Notes: a model not told the origin generated them from the sequence alone. 64,000 nt of DNA from Pseudoxanthomonas sp. NC8 (GCA_025232375.1 CP060419.1:433001-497000); one strand, 5' to 3'; shown: positions 21,075 through 31,783, numbered from the stretch's first letter. Program-made: numbers and translations.

Positions 21075-22281
21075 GTGGTCATCCATCCGAAAGTCCGAGG
21101 CTTCATCTGCACCACCGCCCACCCCGTGGGCTGCGACAGGAACGTGCAGGAGCAGATCCGCCACGTGCAGGCGCAGGGCGTGCGCAGCGACGGTCCGAAG
21201 CGGGTGCTGGTGATCGGCTCCTCGACCGGCTATGGCCTGGCCGCGCGCATCACCGCCGCCTTCGGCTACGGCGCCGCGACCCTGGGCGTGTTCTTCGAGA
21301 AGCCCGGCACCGAGAAGAAGCCGGGCAACCCGGGCTGGTACAACTCCGCCGCCTTCGACCGCCATGCCAAGGCCGCCGGGCTGTGGAGCCGCTCGATCAA
21401 CGGCGACGCGTTCTCCAACGAGGTGCGCGAGAAGGCGATTGAACTGGCGCGCGAGATGGGCGGCCCGATCGACCTGGTGGTCTATTCGCTGGCCTCGCCG
21501 GTGCGCCGCCTGCCCGATTCCGGCGAACTGAAGCGCTCCTCGCTCAAGCCGATCGGCAAGCCCTACGAGGCCACCGCGGTGGACACCAACCGCGACCAGA
21601 TCATCCATGCCACGGTCGAACCGGCCACCGAGCAGGAGATCGCCGACACCGTGACGGTGATGGGCGGTAAGGACTGGGAGCTGTGGATCGACGCGCTGTC
21701 CAAGGCCGGCGTGCTGGCGCCCGACGCCAAGACCGTGGCCTTCAGCTACATCGGCACCGAGATCACCTTGGCCGATCTACTGGCACGGCGCGCTGGGCAA
21801 GGCCAAGGAAGACCTGGACCGCGCCGCGCACGCGATCGACGCCGCGCTCAAGCCCGGCGGCGGCCAGGGCAACGTCGCCGTGCTCAAGTCGGTGGTGACC
21901 CAGGCCAGCGCCGCGATCCCGGTGATGCCGCTGTACATCGCCATCGTGTACCGGATCATGAAGGCCAAGGGCCTGCATGAAGGCACCATCGAGCAGCTCG
22001 AGCGCACCTTCCGCGAGCACCTGTACGCGGCCAATCCGCCGCCGACCGACGACTCCAACCGCCTGCGCCTGGACGACCGCGAACTGCGCGACGAGGTCCA
22101 GCAGGCCTGCCGCGAGCTGTGGCCGACGGTGACCACGGAAAACCTGTTCCAGGTCACCGACTACGCCACCTACAAGCACGATTTCCTCAAGCTGTTCGGC
22201 TTCGAGCGCGACGACGTGGACTACGACGCCGAAGTCGATCCGGTTGCCGCCTTCGACGTGGTCGACCTGACCGGCGAGTGA
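21075..22281 (+). CDS. fabV: Trans-2-enoyl-ACP/CoA reductase FabV (NADH)
   Basis: This is a ~402-residue FabV enoyl reductase, the triclosan-tolerant alternative to FabI that does the last reduction of each fatty-acid elongation round. GTG 21075 opens [17 protein letters not shown]. The NADH-binding region is [20 protein letters not shown]. The active-site Y-x8-K region reads [20 protein letters not shown] after correction of the jump at 21767 (ACCTTGGCC for ACCTGGCC). The C-terminal [19 protein letters not shown] and [11 protein letters not shown] are family-specific. It is a single copy here and transcribed alone, so essential if no FabI exists. Confidence 0.95.
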
Positions 22282-22308
22282 TCCCGGCCGGAGGCGCGCC
22301 GCGCCGGC

Positions 22309-22678
22309 TCAACGCCGCGCGGCCGCCGCCTCCACGCAGTCGCGCAGGTCCTGCAGCCGGAACGGCTTGGCCAGCAGCACCAGACCGGGCGCCGGCCCGA
22401 TGTCGGCATGGCCCGAGGCCACGATCACCGGGGTCCGTGGATGGCGCGCGAGGACCTCGCGCGCCAGCATCGAACCGGACATGCCCGGCATCACGTGGTC
22501 GGTGATCATCAGTGCCGGCGCTAAGGCCGCCATCCATCGCATGCAGCGCCTTCTCGGCGCAGCCGGCTTCCACTACGGCGTAGCCCATGTCCGACAGCAC
22601 GTCGGCGATGCACATGCGTACGCCGGGATCGTCGTCGACGACCGGGGCGGTACCGCGCGCGGGCGGTATCGATGACAT
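22309..22678 (-). CDS. Single-domain response regulator (CheY-like receiver)
   Basis: This ~122-residue receiver-only protein has the acidic pocket in VVDDDPGVRM, the phospho-acceptor Asp in LMITDHVMPGMSG, the Thr/Ser switch in VIVASGHAD and the Lys in LLAKPFRLQDLRDCV. The frame jumps near 22522, where the plus strand has GCGCTAAGGCC instead of GCGCCAGGCC. The VMPGMSG motif and short C-terminus resemble receivers that follow hybrid histidine kinases. No kinase is adjacent, so its input is unknown. Confidence 0.82.
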
Positions 22679-22919
22679 TGCGGTTTTCCCCTTCCCCTGA
22701 TGGCGTGGCGTTGCACTGGCGCACGCTGCTGGATGCAGTGTCGGCGATGGCAGGACGAAAAGGAAACCGCCACGAGGCGGATGCGCCGCAGGGCGCATGA
22801 ACGGGACGTTGGACGACTCGCGTCGGCGGGGAACTCGCGACCGCCACGCGGGTCCTCCCCGGTCAGGAAACAGGAATGCCGCTTCTGCCCGTGCCGGACG
22901 CAGGATTACCCCGGGGGTC

Positions 22920-23873
22920 ATGACGACACGCTGCCACGCATCGCGGCACTGGGCGGAAGCCCTGGTGTTGCTGGTGCTGGCAGGCAGGCTGCTGCTGGGT
23001 TGGCCGGGCCCGCCGCCGTCGCAGGCGGAAGGGCCACGCGTGCAGCTGGTGTTCTCCGCGCCGGCGCCGCCGCGGCCTCGCGCGCAGGCGTCGCTGCCGA
23101 CGCTGGTGCCGGCAGACATTCCGCCGCGTTCGCGCCCACGCCCGGCCGGCGCGGCGTCGCCGGCCCCGTTATCGGCGCCGGCCACCGCGTCCGCGCATGG
23201 TGCCTGGTCCTGTACGACGCCGAGGGTCGACCGCAGCTGCCGGCCACCACCGACCCTGGACGCGGCCTGCGGCTGCGCCGCCTGGCTCGGCCGTGGCAGC
23301 CGACGAGGAGGCCGGCAGGCGCCTGCTGCAGCGCCCCAATCCGGTCGAGTCGCGCGAAACGCGCTTCGCCAGGAACTGGGTCAGCGACGGTGACGTGGCC
23401 GACGTGGCGGCGCAGGAAATCGCGCGGGCGCAGCGCAAGATCGCCCGGTTCCTGTTCGGTGGCGACATCGAACACGCGCAGGCGCGTCCTTCGCCGCAGG
23501 TGCGTTTCAATCCGGCGCGCCACGAGCGGAGCGCCGACCCGGCAGCGAAGCCAGCGGCGACGCCTACAAGGCCGCGCCGATCGACTACCAGCCGGCGCCG
23601 GGGCTCGACGGTGAAGCGAGCCGGCGGATCCGCGAACAGGTCGCCGCGCTGGAAACCAGCTATGGGCATTGCGACCGCGCGCGCCTGCAGCGGCTGATGC
23701 AACCGCTGCTGGCCCACCTGGACGAACTGCAGAAGGCCGAAGCGGCATACGCGCGCGGTGCCGATCCGGTCCGCGCCGCGCACATGCTGCCCAACGTGGC
23801 CGATGGTGCCTACGACATGGCCCGGCGCGCGCTGTGGTACGCCGACCGGCAGATGGCCGGGTGCGGCGCCTGA
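22920..23873 (+). CDS. Hypothetical membrane-anchored, proline-rich protein
   Basis: This ~315-residue protein, read across frames, has one N-terminal membrane segment (ALVLLVLAGRLLLGWPGPP). A proline/alanine-rich linker follows (residues ~40-110), then a charged helical domain with VADVAAQEIARAQRKIARFL and, at the end, LQRLMQPLLAHLDELQKAE and MARRALWYADRQMAGCG. The frame jumps near 23200 and 23545. The topology suggests a periplasmic domain anchored in the inner membrane. I do not recognise the family. Confidence 0.5.
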
Positions 23874-23889
23874 GGAACTGGCCTGGCGC

Positions 23890-24132
23890 TCAGTCCTGCT
23901 TGAGGAAGTACGGCTCGACGGTGCCCTTGACCTTGATCGTCATCGGATTGCCGCGGCGGTCGCGCGAACGCCCGACCTGGACCCGGATCCAGCCCTCGCT
24001 GACCGAGTATTCCTCGACGTTGTCACGCTCCTGGCCGTTGAAGCGCACGCCCACGCCGCGGTCGAGCAGGGCGGCGTCGTGGTACGGGCTGCGGGGATCC
24101 ATGGTAAGGCGGTCGGGAGGCGTATCGCTCAT
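23890..24132 (-). CDS. DUF3297 family protein
   Basis: This intact 80-residue protein is typical of DUF3297 in length and sequence: DRLTMDPRSPYHDAALLDRG, IRVQVGRSRDRRGNPMTIKV and the C-terminal GTVEPYFLKQ. It is a small beta-rich cytoplasmic protein with a conserved GRxxDRxGNPM motif. No function is established. It is convergent with the preceding hypothetical gene (17-bp gap). Confidence 0.88.
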   Translation of the reverse strand: MSDTPPDRLTMDPRSPYHDAALLDRGVGVRFNGQERDNVEEYSVSEGWIRVQVGRSRDRRGNPMTIKVKGTVEPYFLKQD

Positions 24133-24442
24133 CGGAATGCGGTGCGGGTGCTGCCGGCACGGCCGGCGGGGTGGCAAGGATACCCCACGGCCTGTCGGCG
24201 GCATGGCCTGTTCGCCGCGGGGGCGCGTTGATGCTGGCAAAGGAGCAGCGTCGCGGCCGGTGCGGGAGGGGGGCTTGGCGGGGCGCGTTTTTCACTCCCG
24301 TTTCGCGGGGACCGCAACAGCATGGTCAACGGACGGGTAGACCCCGTCGGTCGCGGGCGGCATCGCATGGGTGCCGCGTCGCGGGGAACGGGGAATTGCG
24401 GGAGCAACGGCCCAGCGGACCGGGCCATAACGAGGTGCCATC
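24133..24442. other. Intergenic region, no gene seen
   Basis: This is about 310 bases of GC-rich sequence between two divergent small genes. I see no conserved coding frame, no clear promoter and no repeat apart from short GC-rich dyads. Confidence 0.35.
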
Positions 24443-24653
24443 ATGAAGAATGTCGCCGATTTCGCCGCTTCGGTCGCGGGCTTCGGTCCGCTCGCATTCC
24501 TGTCGATCCAGCACGCGCCCATAAGGCGTGGTGCCGGAGGCGTTCAGCAACGAGGAGCGCGCACGCGCGTTCCGCAACGCCCTGCCGGTAGCCACCGCCA
24601 ATACCTACCACTGGGCGTTCCGTCGCGACGGCGGGCACCTGCTCGAGGGCTGA
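24443..24653 (+). CDS. Small hypothetical protein
   Basis: This ~70-residue protein starts at ATG 24443 with GAGGT at 24431-24435. It reads MKNVADFAASVAGFGPLAFL then SIQHAP. After a jump near 24522 (CATAAGGCGTGG) it continues PEAFSNEERARAFRNALPVA and NTYHWAFRRDGGHLLEG. The soluble helical composition and the LPVATANTYHWAFRR end are plausible for a real gene. The family is not recognised. Confidence 0.45.
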
Positions 24654-24831
24654 CCGCGGTCATGCGCGCCGCGGCGTGATCGTCGCCGCGGCGTGCGTGT
24701 GGGGCATCCGGCACGGCCGTGGCCGTTCACGGCACCGACCGGCGCACGCGGGCTGCGGCGCCGATGGTCCGTGCGCGCCGGCGTATCATGCGCGTCCCGT
24801 TCGCCCGTCGCGGCACCCCCGCAGGAATCCC

Positions 24832-25386
24832 ATGGCGCTCAAGGCCACCGTCGTCCGTGCCGAGCTGCAGATCAGCGACATGGATCGACACTATTACGCG
24901 ACCCATTCGCTGACTTTGGCCCAGCATCCGTCCGAGACCGACGAACGGTTGATGGTGCGGTTGTTCGCCTTCGCCCTGTTTGCCGACGAACGGCTGGAGT
25001 TCGGGCGCGGCCTGAGCACCGACGAAGACCCGGACCTGTGGCAGCGCGACTACACCGGCGAGGTTGACCGCTGGATCGAACTGGGCCAGCCGGACGAGTC
25101 GCGGATCCGCAAGGCCTGCGGCCGTGCGCGCGAGGTGGTGGTGGTCAACTACGGCGGTCGCGCCGCCGAGCTGTGGTGGGAGAAGAACGCGCAGGCGCTG
25201 GCACGCCACGACAACCTGCTCGTGCTCGACCTTCCCGCCGCGCAGGTCGAGGCGCTGGTTGCCCGCTATGCACGCGGCATGCGCTTCACCGTGATGATCC
25301 AGGACGGCGAGACCAGCCTGCTCGACGCCGACGGCGCCGCGACGGTGGTGCAGCCGGTCGTGCGCATGGGCGCGCAGGCGGCCTGA
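24832..25386 (+). CDS. yaeQ: YaeQ family protein
   Basis: This intact 184-residue YaeQ protein starts MALKATVVRAELQISDMDRH and contains the family blocks HPSETDERLMVRLFAFALF, LSTDEDPDLWQRDYTGE and WIELGQPDESRIRKACGRA. Structurally YaeQ is a PD-(D/E)XK-like fold. In E. coli it was named for compensating loss of RfaH, but its activity is unproven. It lies 10 bp upstream of the flavoprotein gene, so the two may form an operon. Confidence 0.93.
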   Translation: MALKATVVRAELQISDMDRHYYATHSLTLAQHPSETDERLMVRLFAFALFADERLEFGRGLSTDEDPDLWQRDYTGEVDRWIELGQPDESRIRKACGRAREVVVVNYGGRAAELWWEKNAQALARHDNLLVLDLPAAQVEALVARYARGMRFTVMIQDGETSLLDADGAATVVQPVVRMGAQAA

Positions 25387-25396
25387 GCGACGGCGC

Positions 25397-26585
25397 ATGG
25401 GCGGGCAGTCGTACGACGCCATCGTCATCGGTGCCGGCGCCGCCGGGCTGATGTGCGCGCTGACCGCCGGCGGTCGCGGCCTGCGCGTGCTGGTGCTCGA
25501 GCACGCCAACAAGGTCGGCAAGAAGATCCTGATGTCCGGCGGCGGCCGCTGCAATTTCACCAACACCGGCACCACGCCGGCGAACTACCTGTCGGCCAAT
25601 CCGCATTTCTGCAAGTCGGCGCTGGCCCGCTATACGCCGGGCCATTTCGTCGAACTGGTCGAACGGCACGGCGTCGCCTTGGCACGAGAAGACCCTCGGC
25701 CAGCTGTTCTGCGATGTCTCCTCCAAGCTGATCGTGAAGATGCTGCTGGACGAGTGCGCCGCGGCCGGCGTGGAGATCCGCACGCACTGCACGGTCGAGC
25801 GGGTCGAGCACGCCGACGGCGGCGGCTTCCGCCTGCGCACCGCGCAGGGCTCGTTCGCCGCGCCGGCGCTGGTGGTGGCGAGCGGCGGCCTGTCGATCCC
25901 GAGCCTCGGCGCCAGCGGCTTCGGCTACGAACTGGCGCGCCAGTTCGGCCATGCGGTGCTGCCCACGCGCGCCGGCCTGGGTTCCGCTGACCCTCAGCGG
26001 CCGCCACCAGGAACGCCTGCAGGACCTGTCCGGCGTCGCACTCGAGGTGGAAGCGCGGTGCAACAACCGCAGCTTCCGCGAGGCGCTGCTGTTCACCCAT
26101 CGTGGCGTCAGTGGCCCGGCGATCCTGCAGATCTCCTCCTACTGGCACCCCGGCGACACGCTGCGCCTGGACCTGCTGCCCGGTCGCGACGCGCACGACT
26201 GGCTGCGCACGCATCAAAAGCAGCGTCCCGACGCCGAGCTGAAGACGGTGCTGGCCGAGGCCCTGCCACGCCGCTTCGCCCAGCGCCTGTGCGAGCTGTG
26301 GCTGCCGAACCGGCCGATGCGCCAGTACGACGCGCCGCAGCTGCGCGAAGTCGCCGGCGTGCTCGCCGACTGGCCGCTGGTCGCCAGCGGAACCGAGGGC
26401 TATCGCACCGCCGAAGTCACCCTCGGCGGCGTCGATACCGATGCGGTGTCTTCGAGCACGATGCAGTCGCGGCACGTGCCGGGCCTGTATTTCGTCGGCG
26501 AAGTGCTCGACGTGACCGGCTGGCTGGGGGCTACAACTTCCAGTGGGCGTGGGCCTCCGGGCACGCCGCAGGCCACGCCGTGTAG
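25397..26585 (+). CDS. HI0933/YhiN-family FAD-dependent oxidoreductase
   Basis: This ~395-residue flavoprotein starts with a dinucleotide-binding motif YDAIVIGAGAAGLMCALTAG, then the family hallmark KILMSGGGRCNFTN. Further matches are VVASGGLSIPSLGASGFGYE, FTHRGVSGPAILQISSYW, GTEGYRTAEVTLGGVDT and the C-terminal GYNFQWAWASG, which closes the FAD site. The frame jumps near 25678 (GCCTTGGCAC for GCCTGGCAC), 25983 and 26530. The enzyme's redox substrate is unknown across the family (COG2081). Confidence 0.9.
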
Positions 26586-26770
26586 GCGGTCGGGATCGCA
26601 CTCGCGCGATACCCTGTCACAGGATCGCCATGAGCCCGCGCGCGATCGTGGACTGAACACTTCATCCGCGGTGCGGGGATATTCACCCCTTGCCGACGCA
26701 CGCACGGTGATTCTCCAAGGTCAAGGCAACCGGCGCATGCGTGCGCCGCGTCAGGGCAGGCGGCAGGCTG

Positions 26771-27088
26771 ATGGATGAAGCGCAACGGACACCGCACCAC
26801 GCGGTGGTGATCGATATCGACCGCGAACGCGAGCACTGGCGCCAGCGTTACCACGGATTGCCACGCGCGCGGGCGATGCGCAGCTTCGCCCGGTACTGGC
26901 CGGTGCTGGGCGCGGCCTACGATGTCTACCTCAACAATCCGCGCGTGGCGCGCGAGGAAGCCCTGCAGCTGTACCTGCAGCGCGATGACGTCCTCGCCAG
27001 TGTGCTGACCGAGGACGAGGCCGGCATGGTGTTCGACCGGGCCTGGTCGCGGATCCGGGACGACGGCGCGGCACTCGACCCGTCCTGA
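26771..27088 (+). CDS. Hypothetical protein
   Basis: This intact protein of ~105 residues starts at ATG 26771 (an upstream in-frame ATG at 26741 is possible). It is acidic-basic mixed and helical, with DREREHWRQRYHGLPRARAM, ARYWPVLGAAYDVYLNNPR and LTEDEAGMVFDRAWSRIRDD. It has no signal or membrane helix. The sequence looks like a conserved orphan of this bacterial group, but I cannot assign a family. Confidence 0.55.
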   Translation: MDEAQRTPHHAVVIDIDREREHWRQRYHGLPRARAMRSFARYWPVLGAAYDVYLNNPRVAREEALQLYLQRDDVLASVLTEDEAGMVFDRAWSRIRDDGAALDPS

Positions 27089-27241
27089 CCGCGCCACGCG
27101 GCCCGCGACCGGTCGCGGCGCTCCCGTTCCGGCAATGCGCGCGCGGCTTTCGTCGGCCCATGCGGGGTTTCGTCGCACACGGTCTTGCCCGCGTGCGGCA
27201 GGCGGCTATGCTCCGCGGCACCTGCCAACCACCGGTGTCCC

Positions 27242-28526
27242 GTGTCCGCCAGCCTGTTCCTGATCCTGCGCATCCTTTTTGCCTGGGCCGTGGCGATCCT
27301 GCTCGCCGGCTTCGTCTGGGGCGGCATCTTCGGCGATGTCGGCAGCGTCTTCTGGCTGCTGGCCTGGGTGCGATGGTGCTGGCGATGCTCGGCGCGGTGA
27401 CCCACCTGCGCCGGGTCCGGATCGCGGCGGGCCGCATGGATGCGGCCGTGCTCAGCAACCACCAGCAGCGCCGGATCGAGGTGCCGCTCGACGCCGGCGC
27501 GGCGTTCGACCTGCTGGAGGCCGCGGTGCGTGAACTGCCGCGGGTCGAGGACATCGAAGCCTCGCGCGGCAGCCTGCAGGTGCGGGCCAAGGTGCGCCGC
27601 ACCGATCCGTTCGGCGGCATCCAGCCTTCGCGCTGGAACGTGCTGGCGCGCTTCGCCATCACCCGCGACCGGGTGCTGGCCACGGTGGTCCCGGGCAACG
27701 GCACCAGCAGCGCCACGCTGCTGTGCGAGCCGGACGCGCCGCACTGGGTCGACCTGTTCGCGCTCGACGAGGGCACCAGCTACGAGAACGCCGAGGCCCT
27801 GCAGCGCTCGGTCACCCGGCGCGTGGCCGAGCAGCGCCGCGACGAGCAGGCGCAGGCCGAACGCAGCGCCACCGACAACGCCCTGACCGTGGCCCGGCTG
27901 AACCTGCTGCAGGCCCAGGTCGAACCGCACTTCCTCTACAACACCCTTACCTGGCCAATGCCCAGGTGCTGGCGCGCACTGATCCGCCACGCGCCGACGA
28001 GATGCTCGGCCACCTGATCCAGTACCTGCGCCGTTCGCTGCCGCGCGAACATGACGCACTGTCCACGCTGGGCGAGGAGCTGGAGCGGACCCGCGCTTAC
28101 CTGGAGATCCTCAAGATCCGCATGGGTGCGCGCCTGGAGCTGCAGGTGGAAGTGCCGGACGCGCTGAAGGCGCTGCAGCTGCCGTCGATGATGCTGCAGA
28201 CCCTGGTCGAGAACGCGATCAAGCACGGCCTCGAGCCCAAGCCCGGCGGCGGCACCGTGTGGATCCTGGCGCGCCGCTTCGATGACCACGCCACCGTCAC
28301 CGTGGCCGACGACGGCCAGGGTTTCGGCGGCGCCACCGGCGGCACCGGTATCGGCCTGAAGAACCTGCGCGAGCGCCTGCGCCTGACCTGGGGCGAGCGC
28401 GCGGCGTTCTCGATCGTCTCCAACTTCCCCAGCGGCGTGGCCGCCACCCTGACCCTGCCGCTGCCTGCGGCGCTGGCCGGCGCCGCGGTGCCGCCGCCGG
28501 TCCCCGGAGAGAATTCCCATGTTTGA
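27242..28526 (+). CDS. LytS/YehU-type sensor histidine kinase
   Basis: This ~425-residue membrane kinase has two N-terminal TM helices (FLILRILFAWAVAILLAGFV and VLAMLGAV). A conserved variable domain follows, then the His_kinase box LNLLQAQVEPHFLYNTL with the phospho-His and an ATPase domain (SMMLQTLVENAIKHGLEP; ADDGQGFGG; GIGLKNLRERL). The frame jumps near 27372 and at 27945, where five extra bases (TTACC) split NTLANAQVL. The GTG start at 27242 gives the most compact N-terminus. It overlaps the LytTR regulator gene by 8 bp, so they are a coupled two-component system. Confidence 0.88.
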
Positions 28527-29292
28527 GTGCGTCGTCGCCGAGGACGAGGAACTGCTGCGCACCTCGCTGCTGCTGCAGCTGGGCGAGGTGTGGCCGGGGT
28601 TGCGCGTGGTCGCCGAGTGCGAGGACGGGGCCAGCGCACTGGAGGCCATCGCCGAGCACAAGCCGGACGTGGCCTTCCTCGACATCCGCATGCCCGGCCT
28701 GACCGGGATCGAGGTCGCCGCGGCGCTGGCCGAGGTCAGTCCGCGCACCCGGGTGGTGTTCGTCACTGCCTACGACCAGTACGCGATCGACGCATTCGAG
28801 AAGGGCGCGGTCGACTACCTGCTCAAGCCGATCACGCGCGACCGCCTGCAGGCCACGGTGCAGCGGCTGCAGGCACGCGTCGCCGCCGGCCGTCCCGATA
28901 AGGCCACGCTCGACGCGCTGCTGCGGCAGCTGGCGCAGCGTCCGCCGGAGCAGGCGCCGAGCACGCCGCCGCTGGCCTGGATCACCGCCAACAGCGGCCG
29001 CGAGACGAAGCTGATCATGCTCGACGAGGTCGCCTACTTCCGCGCCGACAGCAAGTACACCGTGGTGGTGACCGCCGAGGGCGAGGCGCTGCTGCGCACG
29101 CCGCTGAAGGAACTGCTGGAGGCGCTGGATCCGCACCAGTTCCGCCAGATCCACCGCTCCACCATCGTCAATCTCAAGGCGGTGGCCTCGGTGGTCCGCG
29201 ACGACAGCGGCAAGGGCACGCTGCGGCTCAAGGGGCGCAGTGAAACGTTGCCGGTCAGCGTGCCGTTCATGGCCCTGTTCAGGGGAATGTGA
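28519..29292 (+). CDS. LytTR-family response regulator
   Basis: This intact 257-residue regulator has an N-terminal receiver (VVAEDEELLRTSL; phospho-Asp in VAFLDIRMPGLTG; VVFVTAYDQYAIDAFEKGA; LLKPITRDRL). A linker leads to a C-terminal LytTR DNA-binding domain (LIMLDEVAYFRADSKYTVVV; LDPHQFRQIHRSTIVNLKAV). It overlaps the upstream kinase gene and is its evident partner. LytTR regulators bind paired direct repeats upstream of targets; none was identified here. Confidence 0.94.
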   Translation: MFECVVAEDEELLRTSLLLQLGEVWPGLRVVAECEDGASALEAIAEHKPDVAFLDIRMPGLTGIEVAAALAEVSPRTRVVFVTAYDQYAIDAFEKGAVDYLLKPITRDRLQATVQRLQARVAAGRPDKATLDALLRQLAQRPPEQAPSTPPLAWITANSGRETKLIMLDEVAYFRADSKYTVVVTAEGEALLRTPLKELLEALDPHQFRQIHRSTIVNLKAVASVVRDDSGKGTLRLKGRSETLPVSVPFMALFRGM

Positions 29293-29449
29293 GGCGTCCG
29301 CGCGCCACGTTGCGGCGGTAGCGCCGCGTCCATGCATCCAGAAGGAGTTGCCGCATGTCCATCCACGATCCACGACCCGACGAACCGCGATATCCGATCC
29401 GCCCCGTGCACCCGCTTGCGCGTGCCGGTTCCGCGCTCCGAGGTCTGCC

Positions 29450-29820
29450 ATGAACCTGTTGACCACCCTGCTGTCGTGCCTGCTGTCGCTGTTCGGCTGC
29501 GCGCAGGCCAGCACCACCAGCATCACCCGCGTCGTCGATGACGGCGACGAGACCCTGTTCAGCAAGACCACGCTGGCCGACGGCGTCGCCACTTTCGAGT
29601 GCTTCACCAGCGCCAGCGGGGCTGCCACTACCGGATCTACGAGGAGCGCTGCGAGGCCGCCGCGGGCGCCGTGGCCGCTGCGCCGCAGGCGGCCGGCGCA
29701 TGCCGGCAGCAGACCCTGGATACGTTCGCGCTCACCGTCGGCAATCGTCGCAAGGTCGAAGGATTGCCGGCGGGATTCCGCCATTGCGTGACGATCCGGG
29801 ATTCGGCCGCTTGCACCTGA
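29450..29820 (+). CDS. Hypothetical secreted protein
   Basis: This ~122-residue protein has a signal peptide (NLLTTLLSCLLSLFGCAQAS), possibly a lipobox around FGC. The mature part has several cysteines (TFECF, CHYRIYEERC, ACRQQTLDTF, RHCVTI, AACT), which suggests disulfides in the periplasm. The frame jumps near 29620. It starts at ATG 29450 with GAGGT at 29440-29444. The gene follows the LytTR regulator by ~150 bp; whether it is a target is unknown. No family is recognised. Confidence 0.5.
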
Positions 29821-29839
29821 GCGCGTCCGCGGTCCGGCC

Positions 29840-30614
29840 TCAGCGCAGCGACTGGCCGCCGATCGCCGCGGTGCCCAGTCCGGCGCGCTGCCGGCGCCGG
29901 TACAGCCACGCGGTCTGCAGCAGCAGGACCACGGCAATGGCGATCGCCACCGCGGCGGCGGTATCGGCGCCGGGCAATGCCGACTCCGATTGCTCGACCC
30001 ATACCGCGGTAAGGCCCCATACGGCGGCGGCGACGTAGGCGATGTTGCCGCGCATGCGCCGGTTCAGTTCGAGCAGCACTACCGCCGCGAGCAGGAACAA
30101 CAGCAGGCTTGCCGCGAGCTGCGCGGTCGGGTGGGTCCAGCCGTAGGCCAGTCCCGCCTATAGTACAGGTTGAGGAAGGCGGCCAGCGACAGCCAGCCGG
30201 CGTGCAGCGACAGCGGCAACCACGCCCATGCGCGGTCGGGGGCGCGTGCGACCTGCAGCGCGGCCTGGGTAAGGCAGGCGAGGGCGGCGAAGATCACCAG
30301 CAGGCACAGGCCGAACAGACCCTGCGAAAAAGCGGCATCCATGCCGCGGTCAATGCGAACCCGCCTGCCGTGGCCGGCGCGATGCGATCGAGCAGCGGGT
30401 CGGTGCGGGGTCGGGTGCCGAGCTGCTGGCAGGCGGCATAGGCCACGTCGAGCAGGAAGATCAGCCCCCAGATCGAGAATGCGTAGCCGGCGGCGACCAG
30501 CAGGGTCGGGTAGCGGTCGGAGATGGTGCCGTTGTCGGGTCCGAATGCGCCGGACTGCGACAGCCACGACACCACCGGCATGGCGAGGGCGAACAGCAGG
30601 ACCAGGATGCGCAT
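29840..30614 (-). CDS. TspO/MBR-like (tryptophan-rich sensory protein-like) membrane protein
   Basis: This ~255-residue polytopic protein has SGAFGPDNGTISDRYPTLLV followed by AAGYAFSIWGLIFLLDVAYA, LPLSLHAGWLSLAAFLNLYY and late helices VAAAVWGLTAVWVEQ and AVAIAIAVVLLLQTAWLYRR. The AFSIWxxIF and AGWxxxAxxLNxxY blocks match the long bacterial proteins annotated as tryptophan-rich sensory protein. The frame jumps near 30330 and 30155. The strong SD GGAGGAG precedes the ATG (minus strand 30614; GTG 30617 is possible). Ligand and role are unknown. Confidence 0.6.
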
Positions 30615-30697
30615 CACGCGGCTCCTCCGGAACGGAGGCGCACGCTAGCAGGGGCGGCTGCGCAGGCGGCGTGAAACGTGGATCCGGCGCGACGGGC

Positions 30698-31072
30698 TCA
30701 GGCGCCGACGCGCACGCGCTCGGCGTCCATGTCGGCGACCGGGCGCACTTCCATCGCGCCGTAGCGGGCCCATGGGAACTTCCTGGCCAGCTCGACCGCT
30801 TCTTCCATCGAACCGGCTTCGATCAGGTTGTAGCCGGCCAGCACTTCCTTGGTCTCGGCGAACGGACCGTCGAACACGCTGGTGCGGCCTTCGCGCACGC
30901 GCACCGTGCGCGCCTGCGCCGGCGATTCGAGCTTGTTGCTGCCCAGCAGGGTGCCCTTGGCGTGCAGGGCGTCGGCGTCGCGGATGCAGCCGCGCATGTG
31001 CGCGTCGTATTCGGCGGCGGGCAGCGCTTCGAGCAGGTCCGGGTCGGTGTACACCAGCAACAGGTACTTCAT
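30698..31072 (-). CDS. YCII/DGPF-domain protein
   Basis: This intact 124-residue protein has the PhnB/YciI-like DGPF domain: MKYLLLVYTDPDLLEALPA, VREGRTSVFDGPFAETKEVL, AGYNLIEAGSMEEAVELARK and GAMEVRPVADMD. DGPF proteins often accompany ECF sigma factors, but none is adjacent. They are small ferredoxin-like folds with a conserved His/Asp pair of unproven catalytic role. Confidence 0.92.
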   Translation of the reverse strand: MKYLLLVYTDPDLLEALPAAEYDAHMRGCIRDADALHAKGTLLGSNKLESPAQARTVRVREGRTSVFDGPFAETKEVLAGYNLIEAGSMEEAVELARKFPWARYGAMEVRPVADMDAERVRVGA

Positions 31073-31135
31073 TCGCCTGAGTCCTCGCCGTGCGGAGCCG
31101 GCATGGTAACGCGCCGCGCCGCCGGACCCGCCGGT

Positions 31136-31599
31136 TCAGGCAGGTCCGCCCTCGGCGCCGCCGCGGTGCAGCGGATCGGGCAGCGGCTGCGCAGCCTCGG
31201 TGAAAGCCAGCGACACCGAATTGAGGCAGTGCCGTTCATGCGTCGGCGGCGGGCCGTCGGGGAAGACATGGCCGAGATGGCTGCCGCAGCGCGCGCAGAC
31301 GATCTCGGTGCGGATCATGCCGTGGCTGGTGTCGCGGATGCGGCCGACATGGGCCTCGTCATACGGGGCGAAGAAGCTCGGCCAGCCGGTGCCGGAGTCG
31401 AACTTGGTGCTGGAGCGGAACAGCGGCAGGCCGCACAGGCGGCAGCAGTAGGTGCCTTCGCGCTTGTTGTCGAGGAACACGCCGCAGAACGGCGCCTCGG
31501 TGCCGTGCTGGAGCAGGACCCTGCGTTCGTCCGGCGACAGGCCGGCGACCAGTGCGTCGTGCTGGGCCGGGGTGGGCGGGCTGAGGTCGAAGCGGCTCA
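31136..31599 (-). CDS. msrB: Peptide-methionine (R)-S-oxide reductase MsrB
   Basis: This intact 154-residue MsrB repairs methionine-R-sulfoxide in proteins. The motifs are in order: [20 protein letters not shown] and [12 protein letters not shown] give two CxxC zinc sites. [16 protein letters not shown] and RHCLNSVSL carry the substrate-binding and catalytic Cys. The start at 31599 gives the common short N-terminus [13 protein letters not shown]. It has no signal peptide, so it acts in the cytoplasm. Confidence 0.95.
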
Positions 31600-31783
31600 T
31601 GGGCTTTCCGTCGGGGAGAGGGGCAGGCCGATCATGCACGACCGGCGTGCGTGGGAAGGTGGGGGCGCCGGCCGTGGGGCGCAAGCCGGCCGGCATGCGC
31701 ACGAAATACTGACGAACCGTGCGCGGCGCACTAACACGCCGCTTCCTACCTTCGCTGCAACCCCGCCGCAGACAGGAAAAACC

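Noticed and set aside
27940-27960. Programmed ribosomal frameshift in the LytS-type kinase
   Set aside because: The disruption is a five-base insertion in a CCTGG context shared with many other genes, with no slippery heptamer. A reading error is simpler.
30170-31780. Plus-strand open frame leading into the host-attachment gene
   Set aside because: The frame is open by chance across three minus-strand genes (TspO-like, YCII, MsrB). The real gene starts at 31784.
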